Part shown: positions 31,675 to 38,321 of the stretch, one piece after another
Position numbering within the stretch: position 1 is the first letter of the stretch
How the letters are laid out: the number at the start of each line of letters is the position of its first letter
NCBI GenBank assembly: GCA_021828605.1
Contig: JAJZEG010000003.1
Location: forward strand, 1 to 38,321
Length of the DNA stretch: 38,321 bases
Source: Pseudomonadota bacterium
Lineage (GTDB): Bacteria > Pseudomonadota > Alphaproteobacteria > Acetobacterales > Acetobacteraceae
Reading direction: 5' to 3'
Translations under genes and position numbers: made by a program
The notes under the pieces: generated by a model
The model's input: the letters and a program-made list of their open reading frames with translations, nothing else
The model's database searches: none
Told to the model about the DNA's origin: nothing

Positions 31675-32886
31675 ATGAATTACGAACAATTTTTCGCAAC
31701 CCAGCTCGATCAACTCCGCCGCGAGGGGCGTTATCGGGTCTTCGCGGATATCGAACGCCATGCGGGTAATTTCCCGCACGCAACCCAATATGGCGAGAGC
31801 GGCGAACGCGAAGTTACCGTCTGGTGCTCGAATGATTATCTGGGCATGGGCCAGCATCCAACCGTGCTCAGCGCCATGCATAGCGCGCTGGATCGCTGCG
31901 GGGCAGGGGCGGGGGGCACGCGCAATATCGCGGGCACCAATCATTTTCACACCGTGTTAGAGCGTGAACTGGCCGACCTCCATAATAAAGATTCCGCTCT
32001 GCTGTTTAATTCCGGCTATATGTCCAACTGGGCGTCGCTCTGCACCCTGGCTGCGAAGCTGCCGCAATGCGTGGTGGTATCAGACGCGCTCAATCACGCC
32101 TCGATGATCGAAGGCATTCGTCACAGCCGCGCTGAATGCGTGGTGTTCGAGCATAACGACCCCGCCGATCTTGCACGCAAACTTGCCGCCATCGATCCCG
32201 CCCGCCCGAAACTCGTCGCCTTTGAAAGCGTCTATTCGATGGATGGTGACGTGGCCCCGATCAAAGCGATTTGCGATGTGGCCGATCAATATGGCGCGAT
32301 GACCTATCTCGATGAGGTCCATGCCGTCGGCCTGTACGGCCCGCGCGGCGGCGGTATTTCCGAGCGTGACGGCTTGGCGCACCGGATTAGCGTGATTGAG
32401 GGCACCCTCGCCAAAGGCTTCGGTGTGATCGGGGGCTACATTACCGGCTCGCACGCTTTGTGCGATTTCATCCGCTCCTACGCATCAGGGTTCATTTTCA
32501 CCACAGCCTTGCCGCCCACCGTCGCCGCGGGTGCAATCGCCAGTATTCGCCATCTCAAATCGAGTGACGCGGAACGCATCCGCATGCATGAGCGCGTCGC
32601 CCGCTTGCGCGCGAAACTCGATCAAGCGAACGTCCCGCACCTCGCCAATCCCAGCCATATCGTGCCGGTCATGGTCTGGGATGCCAGCCTGTGCAAAGAT
32701 ATCAGTGACACGTTGTTAGAACGCTTCGGGATTTATGTGCAGCCAATCAACTACCCGACGGTACCGCGCGGTACCGAACGGCTGCGCCTCACCCCGTCAC
32801 CCTTGCATAGCGACGCAGACATGGATCACCTCGTCGAGTCCCTTGCAACCATCTGGCGCGAACTCTCGATCCGCCGCGCCGCATAA
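31675..32886 (+). CDS. hemA: 5-aminolevulinate synthase
   Basis: HemA condenses glycine and succinyl-CoA to 5-aminolevulinate (the C4 pathway), feeding all tetrapyrroles. The 403-residue product has [20 protein letters not shown] at the start, then [30 protein letters not shown] is the glycine-rich substrate region. [17 protein letters not shown] holds the PLP-ring Asp, [14 protein letters not shown] the PLP lysine, and [13 protein letters not shown] follows. The start is ATG at 31675 with GGAGAG about eight bases upstream; the frame is open back to 31621 but that overlaps the fusion gene. As the last gene of the rightward run it couples precursor supply to pigment synthesis. A second ALA synthase may exist elsewhere in the genome. 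Confidence 0.96.
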   Translation: MNYEQFFATQLDQLRREGRYRVFADIERHAGNFPHATQYGESGEREVTVWCSNDYLGMGQHPTVLSAMHSALDRCGAGAGGTRNIAGTNHFHTVLERELADLHNKDSALLFNSGYMSNWASLCTLAAKLPQCVVVSDALNHASMIEGIRHSRAECVVFEHNDPADLARKLAAIDPARPKLVAFESVYSMDGDVAPIKAICDVADQYGAMTYLDEVHAVGLYGPRGGGISERDGLAHRISVIEGTLAKGFGVIGGYITGSHALCDFIRSYASGFIFTTALPPTVAAGAIASIRHLKSSDAERIRMHERVARLRAKLDQANVPHLANPSHIVPVMVWDASLCKDISDTLLERFGIYVQPINYPTVPRGTERLRLTPSPLHSDADMDHLVESLATIWRELSIRRAA

Positions 32887-32901
32887 CGGTTCGAGATCAG
32901 G

Positions 32902-32926
32902 GGTGTCGGCTTACGCCGCCGACACC
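32902..32926. terminator. hairpin between convergent hemA and gltB
   Basis: GGTGTCGGC (32902-32910) and GCCGACACC (32918-32926) form a perfect 9-base stem with a 7-base loop, just after the hemA stop and across the gltB stop. A T-run is weak on the plus strand and absent on the minus strand, so it is a candidate two-way terminator or transcript-stabilising hairpin rather than a classic Rho-independent terminator. Confidence 0.45.
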
Positions 32927-35900
32927 TCCCTTATCGGCACCGGCAGCCGTGCGGCAAAATCGCGCGGCACCACCATCCAGAATCGCGGTAACACCCGGTC
33001 CCAATCATTAAGCAACATCGCCGCAAACCGACTTTGGGTTTCACCCACATGCTCGCTGACCAAACCCCGCACATGATCCGCCCAATACCCCGTTGGCACG
33101 CGCTGCCATGATAAAGTGTCCGGGTTAATCCGCTTCTCAAACGTCTCGTCCTCATCATAAACAAACGCAACGCCGCCGGTGAACCCTGCGCCGAAATTAC
33201 CGCCCACGGGGCCGAGGATCACCACCACCCCGCCGGTCATATATTCGCAGGCATTCGACCCAGCACCCTCAATCACCGCAACGGCGCCGGAATTGCGCAC
33301 CGCAAACCGCTCGCCGGCCTGACCTGCGGCAAATAGCCGACCCGATGTTGCGCCATATAGCACCGTATTGCCAATAATTGTGTTCTGATTACTGATCAGG
33401 GTCGAGGAGGGGGCAGGGCGCACAATAATCGTGGCACCTGATAGGCCTTTACCGACATAATCATTGGCATCACCAAACACCTCAAGCTTCAGGCCCCGCA
33501 CCGCGAACGCCCCGAGCGATTGCCCAGCCGAACCGCGCAACCGCACCGTGACATGATCAGGCTGCAACGCGCTGCCGCGCAAGGTGCGCACAATGCGCGA
33601 TGAAAACTTGGTGCCAATCGCGCGATGGGTATTTCTGATCGCATATTGCAATTGCATTTTTTCGCCGCGCTCGAAAAAACCTGCGGCGTCATTGATCATT
33701 TGCGCATCGAGCGATTCCGGCACCGGGGTTCGTTCCTCGCGTGAGCAATAGCGGGTGAATGGCCCAGGGTCCGCCTGCGCCAAAATCGCGTTCAAATCGA
33801 GGTCATCCAAATAATCCGCCCCGCGCGAAACCTGACGCAGTAAATCACTGCGACCAATCACATCAGCGAGGCTGCGCATCCCGAGCGAGGCGAGAATTTG
33901 CCGGACATCTTCAGCGATAAACGAAAACAGATTGATCACCTTCTCCGGTGATCCATCAAATTTCGTCCGCAACGCCTCATCCTGCGTACACACCCCAACC
34001 GGGCAGGTATTGGAATGGCATTGCCGCACCATAATGCAGCCCATCGCTACGAGTGAGGCGGTGCCGATGCCAAACTCCTCGGCGCCTAACATCGCGGCAA
34101 TCACCACGTCCCGTCCGGTCTTGATGCCGCCATCGGTGCGTAGTCGCACAGTATGGCGCAGCCGGTTCAACATCAGCACCTGATGCGCCTCAGAAAGCCC
34201 CATCTCCCATGGCAGGCCTGCATGTTTGATCGAGCTTTGCGGGCTCGCCCCGGTGCCACCGGAATGACCCGAAATCAAAATCGAGTCCGCTTTTGCTTTC
34301 ACCACCCCCGCCGCAATCGTGCCAATGCCTGAGCGCGAGACCAGCTTCACGCACACGCTGGCTTCGGTGTTGATTTGCTTCAAATCATAAATAAGTTGAG
34401 CCAAATCCTCGATCGAATAAATATCATGATGCGGCGGCGGGCTGATCAACATCACCCCCGGCGTCGCATGGCGCAGTTTCGCGATCAGCTCGGTCACTTT
34501 CGGCCCTGGCAGCTGTCCGCCCTCGCCTGGCTTGGCGCCTTGCGCAATCTTGATCTCGATCTCGCGGCAATTATTCAAATATTCAGCGGTAACCCCAAAC
34601 CGACCCGAGGCAATCTGCTTGATCGCTGACGACGCGTTATCGCCATTCGGTCGCGGCGTCGCCCGCGCCGGATCTTCACCGCCCTCACCAGAATCCGAGC
34701 GCGCACCAATCCGGTTCATCGCAATCGACAAAGTCTCATGCGCTTCCGGGCTTAACGCGCCAAGGGAAATCCCAGGTGCCAGCAGGCGCTTGCGAATTTC
34801 GGTAATGCTCTCAACATCATCGACCGGAATCGCGACCCGCTTTTCGCTGCGAAAATCCAGCAAATCGCGCAACGCTACCGGCGGCTGGCTATGCACCGCA
34901 TCGGCATATTTGCGGTATAATGTATAACTATCGGTGGCGACGGCGGTTTGCAGCATATGCACCATTTCGCCTTCAAACGCGTGGGTCTCACCACTGCGCC
35001 GGACCCGATACAACCCGCCCACCGGCAACGCGATCACATCGCCTTGCCAGGCGGCTGCATGCAACTCCAGGATTTTATGCGCAATTCCCGGCAGTCCAAT
35101 TCCCGAAATGCGCGACGGCATACCCGGAAAAAATTCCGCCACTAACGCGCGTGACAGCCCAATCGCCTCGAAATTATAGCCACCCCGATAGGAGGAAATC
35201 ACCGAAATGCCCAGCTTGGACATAATTTTCAGCAAGCCCTTATCAACCGCTTTCTTAAACCGGCCCACGCAATCCTTAAGTGAAACATCGCCGAACAAGC
35301 CACGCCGATGCCGGTCGGCAATGCTTTCTTGCGCCAGATACGCATTCACCGTGGTCGCACCAACACCAATCAATACCGCGAAATAATGCACATCCATACA
35401 CTCGGCAGCGCGCACATTCAGGCTGGTAAAGGTCCGCAGCGATTGCCGCACCAAATGCGTATGCACCGCACCGGTCGCCAAAATCATCGGGATGGGCACC
35501 CGCTCATCGCCAAACGCCTCATCGGTCAAAATGACATGGGTGCATCCCTCGCGCACCCCTTCCTCGGCCTCGCGCCGGATCCGCTCAATCGCCGCGCGCA
35601 ACCCTGCTTCGCCATCAGCCGCCGCAAAGCTGCAATCCACCACGCACGCCGATGCGCCCATATAAGCGCGCATCGCATCAAACTCAGCCGTCGATAAAAC
35701 CGGACTATCAAGCTGCAACAAATCGCACTGGCTGGAATCTTCCTCCAACACATTACCCAAATTGCCCAGCCGCGTTTTTAGCGACATCACCTGTGATTCG
35801 CGCAAACTATCAATCGCCGGATTAGTCACTTGCGAAAAGCTTTGCCGGAAATAATGATGCAACGCCCGATAACGCGGCGATAGTACCGCGATGGGCGTAT

Positions 35901-37437
35901 CATCGCCCATCGAGCCCACCGCCTCATTCGCATCCTCGACCATCGGATGCAGCAATAATTCGAGTTCTTCCAGGGTAAACCCAACCGCCCGTTGACGTTG
36001 GCGCAATTCGGTCGGCTCAAAGCGCACCGGTTCGGGCGCATCGGTTTTCACGAGCCGGTCAATTACGGTAATCCGCTTGGTCCAGGCGCCAAAATCCTGA
36101 CGGCCTGCTAATTCATCCATCAACTCGTTGGCATGCCTAAATCGTCCGGTTGCGAGGTCAACCGCAATCGTCTCGCCCGGCCCAACCCGGCCCCGCTCGC
36201 GAATATTGCTCTCATCGCGTTGCACCATGCCGGTCTCTGAGCCGACAATCAGCATGTGATCGTTCGTGATCGTATAGCGCAGTGGCCGCAACCCGTTGCG
36301 ATCCAGCCCGGCAATCACCGACAACCCATCGGTCGCGGTAATCGCCGCTGGCCCATCCCACGGTTCCATCACCGCATTGCAATAGCCGATCAAGTTCCGG
36401 TGTGCCTCGGGCATCATCGCATCAATCCCCGGTGCGGGCGGGATCAACAAGGTCTTGGCCATCGGCGCATCACGCCCGGCGCGCACTAACAATTCAAATA
36501 CCGCATCAAGCGTCGCGGTGTCGGAACTCCCCGCCTGGATCACCGGCTTCACATCATCCAAATGGTCATCCAGCAACCCTGCGGCCAGCCGGGTTTCGTG
36601 GCTTTTCATCCAGTTGACATTGCCCGCCAGCGTATTGATTTCGCCATTATGCGCCAGCATCCGAAACGGCTGGGCCAGGCGCCAGGTCGGAAAAGTGTTG
36701 GTGGAATAACGCTGATGGTAAATCGCAAACCGTGAAACAAACCGCTCATCGAGCAAGTCGGGATAAAAATCGGTCAGGCTTTGAGCGAGAAACATCCCCT
36801 TATAAATAATCGATCGGCAGGACAGCGAACAAATATACAACTCATTGATCTGCTCGGTGATCGCCGCTTTTTCGATGCGGCGGCGAATAACATATAAATC
36901 CAGCTCGAACTGCGCCTCACTGCGCAGCAACGCGTTATGGATCATGATTTGCTCAATCTCAGGCCGCGTCGCATTGGCTTTTTCGCCGATGCACGCAACA
37001 TCAATTGGCACCTGCCGCCAGCCGTAAATCCGATAACCGAGTGCGAGTATTTCGGTCTCGATAATTTGCCGACAGGTTTCTTGCGCGCCCAAATCAGTCT
37101 TGGGTAAAAACACCATCCCCACGCCAATCGGCCCCGGATGCACCCGGTCGCCGCCGCGCTCCACGGCGTCGGCAAAAAAATCCCGTGGAATTTCCACATG
37201 AATTCCCGCACCATCCCCGGTTTTGCCATCCGCATCGACCGCACCGCGATGCCACACGGCGCGCAACGCATCGATGCCCGCTTGCACCACATCGCGCCGC
37301 TTCTCGCCGTCCAAAGCGGCAATCAGCCCAACCCCGCACGCATCATGTTCCTGCGTGGCATCATAGGTTCCGTGCAAACGCGCGGCGTTTTCCTGCCACG
37401 CCGCGACAAATTCCGCACCCGTCTCAATGGTCATCAT
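32911..37437 (-). CDS. gltB: glutamate synthase (NADPH) large subunit
   Basis: GltB transfers glutamine amide nitrogen to 2-oxoglutarate and works with GltD. The ATG at 37437 (a second is at 37434) gives 1,508 residues; the frame is open upstream only inside gltD. After a propeptide of 33 residues comes Cys34 in HDACGVGLIA, the N-terminal nucleophile of the class II glutaminase domain. The central and FMN-binding synthase domain follow, with PPPHHDIYSIEDLAQLIYDL and ISGHSGGTGASPQ. The [3Fe-4S] cysteines lie in IMVRQCHSNTCPVGVCTQ. The C-terminal beta-helix has GANFGAGFTGG-type GGNFGAGFTGGVAF. Length and domain order are normal. It starts one base after the gltD stop. It is a housekeeping gene that marks the edge of the photosynthesis cluster. 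Confidence 0.96.
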   Translation of the reverse strand: MMTIETGAEFVAAWQENAARLHGTYDATQEHDACGVGLIAALDGEKRRDVVQAGIDALRAVWHRGAVDADGKTGDGAGIHVEIPRDFFADAVERGGDRVHPGPIGVGMVFLPKTDLGAQETCRQIIETEILALGYRIYGWRQVPIDVACIGEKANATRPEIEQIMIHNALLRSEAQFELDLYVIRRRIEKAAITEQINELYICSLSCRSIIYKGMFLAQSLTDFYPDLLDERFVSRFAIYHQRYSTNTFPTWRLAQPFRMLAHNGEINTLAGNVNWMKSHETRLAAGLLDDHLDDVKPVIQAGSSDTATLDAVFELLVRAGRDAPMAKTLLIPPAPGIDAMMPEAHRNLIGYCNAVMEPWDGPAAITATDGLSVIAGLDRNGLRPLRYTITNDHMLIVGSETGMVQRDESNIRERGRVGPGETIAVDLATGRFRHANELMDELAGRQDFGAWTKRITVIDRLVKTDAPEPVRFEPTELRQRQRAVGFTLEELELLLHPMVEDANEAVGSMGDDTPIAVLSPRYRALHHYFRQSFSQVTNPAIDSLRESQVMSLKTRLGNLGNVLEEDSSQCDLLQLDSPVLSTAEFDAMRAYMGASACVVDCSFAAADGEAGLRAAIERIRREAEEGVREGCTHVILTDEAFGDERVPIPMILATGAVHTHLVRQSLRTFTSLNVRAAECMDVHYFAVLIGVGATTVNAYLAQESIADRHRRGLFGDVSLKDCVGRFKKAVDKGLLKIMSKLGISVISSYRGGYNFEAIGLSRALVAEFFPGMPSRISGIGLPGIAHKILELHAAAWQGDVIALPVGGLYRVRRSGETHAFEGEMVHMLQTAVATDSYTLYRKYADAVHSQPPVALRDLLDFRSEKRVAIPVDDVESITEIRKRLLAPGISLGALSPEAHETLSIAMNRIGARSDSGEGGEDPARATPRPNGDNASSAIKQIASGRFGVTAEYLNNCREIEIKIAQGAKPGEGGQLPGPKVTELIAKLRHATPGVMLISPPPHHDIYSIEDLAQLIYDLKQINTEASVCVKLVSRSGIGTIAAGVVKAKADSILISGHSGGTGASPQSSIKHAGLPWEMGLSEAHQVLMLNRLRHTVRLRTDGGIKTGRDVVIAAMLGAEEFGIGTASLVAMGCIMVRQCHSNTCPVGVCTQDEALRTKFDGSPEKVINLFSFIAEDVRQILASLGMRSLADVIGRSDLLRQVSRGADYLDDLDLNAILAQADPGPFTRYCSREERTPVPESLDAQMINDAAGFFERGEKMQLQYAIRNTHRAIGTKFSSRIVRTLRGSALQPDHVTVRLRGSAGQSLGAFAVRGLKLEVFGDANDYVGKGLSGATIIVRPAPSSTLISNQNTIIGNTVLYGATSGRLFAAGQAGERFAVRNSGAVAVIEGAGSNACEYMTGGVVVILGPVGGNFGAGFTGGVAFVYDEDETFEKRINPDTLSWQRVPTGYWADHVRGLVSEHVGETQSRFAAMLLNDWDRVLPRFWMVVPRDFAARLPVPIREVSAA

Positions 37438-37438
37438 A

Positions 37439-38320
37439 TTACTCCGCCGCACTCGCCATTGCCGAACTTGCCTGCGCCTGCAAGCGCCGATGGATCGCGG
37501 CCGCCGCATCGCGACCATCCTTAATTGCCCACACCACCAAGCTCGCCCCGCGCACAATATCCCCCGCCGCAAAAACCCCCGGCAGCTTGGTCTCGAAGCG
37601 AACAGGATCAATCGCCAACGTGCTCCAACGGGTCACACCCAGGCCAGGCTGATCAAACGCCTTTGGCAAATCCTCAGGATCAAAGCCCAACGCTTTAATC
37701 ACCAAGTCAGCCTCCAGCGTGAACCCGCCATCCTCCATCGGCTCAATCGCTTGCCGCCCGGAGCCATCAACCAGCCCCAACCGCATCCGCTGTGCGCGCA
37801 CCGCGCGAACCTTGTCATCGCCCAAAAACGCCTCAGGCGCCGCGAGCCAGCGGAACTCAACGCCCTCATCCTCGGCATTCGCCACTTCCCGCAACGAGCC
37901 CGGCATATTCGCCCGATCGCGCCGATACAGGCAGGTCACCGAGGCCGCATTTTGGCGCACTGCGGTGCGCACACAATCCATCGCGGTATCGCCCCCGCCA
38001 ATCACCACCACGCGCTTGCCCGCCGCATTCAGCGCGCCTGACTCGTAATCAGGCACCGCATCGCCCAGCCCCTGGCGATTAGAGGCAATCAAATAATCAA
38101 GGGCGGGCACAATCCCCGCCAGCCCCGCACCCGGCCCGCCAATATCGCGCGGCTGATACACCCCGGTCGCAATCAGCACCGCGTGATGCCGCGCCTGTAA
38201 TTGCGCAAAACTCATCGCGCCGCCGATATCCACGTTCAAATGAAACTGCACACCGCCATCAATCAGCCAAGCGGTGCGCCGCTCAACCACCGATTTCTCC
38301 AGCTTGAAACCCAGAATCCC
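37439..38320 (-). CDS. gltD: glutamate synthase small subunit, C-terminal part
   Basis: This is the 3' end of gltD; the frame is open to the window edge, where it reads GILGFKLEKSVVERR in the family's substrate/FAD domain. GltD is the flavin and iron-sulfur subunit that takes electrons from NADPH and passes them to GltB. Visible motifs are the second dinucleotide site VVVIGGGDTAMDCVRTAVRQ, LYRRDRANMPGS, and the closing FAD motif GVFAAGDIVRGASLVVWAI. The N-terminal iron-sulfur domain lies beyond the window. It is coupled to gltB with a single base between stop and start. Confidence 0.93.
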   Translation of the reverse strand, partial: GILGFKLEKSVVERRTAWLIDGGVQFHLNVDIGGAMSFAQLQARHHAVLIATGVYQPRDIGGPGAGLAGIVPALDYLIASNRQGLGDAVPDYESGALNAAGKRVVVIGGGDTAMDCVRTAVRQNAASVTCLYRRDRANMPGSLREVANAEDEGVEFRWLAAPEAFLGDDKVRAVRAQRMRLGLVDGSGRQAIEPMEDGGFTLEADLVIKALGFDPEDLPKAFDQPGLGVTRWSTLAIDPVRFETKLPGVFAAGDIVRGASLVVWAIKDGRDAAAAIHRRLQAQASSAMASAAE

Positions 38321-38321
38321 A

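Noticed and set aside
31220..31783. Minus-strand frame (187 codons) with a Val/Met-rich C-terminus that looks like a membrane segment.
   Set aside because: The hydrophobic stretch is simply the reverse complement of the His/Asp-rich codons of the GTPase loop.
37439..38041. Plus-strand frames of 128-204 codons opposite gltD and the gltB start.
   Set aside because: They are antisense to recognisable glutamate synthase genes and show Arg/His/Pro-rich composition without motifs.

Overview
This window is the core of an aerobic-type photosynthesis gene cluster (PGC) from a purple alphaproteobacterium. Ordinary housekeeping genes flank it. The gene order bchG-bchP-tspO-bchI-bchD-bchO-crtI-crtB, aerobic cyclase AcsF without BchE, and C4-pathway HemA all fit Acetobacteraceae. 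As I recall it, the order bchP-orf168-bchI-bchD-orf320-crtI was described in Acidiphilium rubrum, the zinc-bacteriochlorophyll bacterium. The tspO frame here read from its GTG start is exactly 168 codons. The genus is an inference from gene order and cannot be proved from this sequence.

Layout. Positions 1-2917 (+): 3' end of a YihY/BrkB membrane protein, a frameshifted FAD-linked oxidase, peptide deformylase (def) and a COQ9-family gene. Positions 2886-16148 (-): a UbiH/COQ6-type hydroxylase, two small unrecognised membrane-protein genes, crtB, crtI, bchO, bchD, bchI, tspO, bchP, bchG, ppsR and ppaA/aerR. Positions 16149-16508: a divergent control region. Positions 16509-32886 (+): bchF, N, B, H, L, M, lhaA, puhA, B, C, a 94-residue ORF, acsF, a puhE-GTPase fusion and hemA. 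Positions 32887-38321 (-): gltB and the 3' part of gltD, convergent with hemA.

How the genes work together. HemA makes 5-aminolevulinate. BchH/I/D insert the metal into protoporphyrin IX and BchM methylates the product. AcsF closes ring E with oxygen and BchNBL reduces ring D in the dark. BchF hydrates the 3-vinyl group, and BchG and BchP attach and reduce the tail. CrtB and CrtI start the carotenoid pathway. LhaA, PuhA, PuhB, PuhC and PuhE build the light-harvesting 1/reaction-centre core. PpsR and its partner PpaA/AerR sit at the divergence point. TGT-N12-ACA boxes, the PpsR/CrtJ consensus, occur before ppsR (perfect), before ppaA (two overlapping near-matches) and before bchF (perfect). 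The genes pufBALM, bchCXYZ and crtC/D/E/F are not in the window.

The most striking feature is at 29825-31648: PuhE is continuous in frame with a complete COG0523 (CobW/G3E) metal-chaperone GTPase that has Walker A, a GCICC motif, NKTD and a histidine-rich metal loop. It lies between the diiron cyclase gene and hemA. This is a membrane-anchored metallochaperone candidate inside a photosynthesis operon, and the lineage may use zinc bacteriochlorophyll. A second point is that PpsR has serine where the well-studied redox-sensing cysteine of the DNA-binding domain normally lies, and only one cysteine in total.
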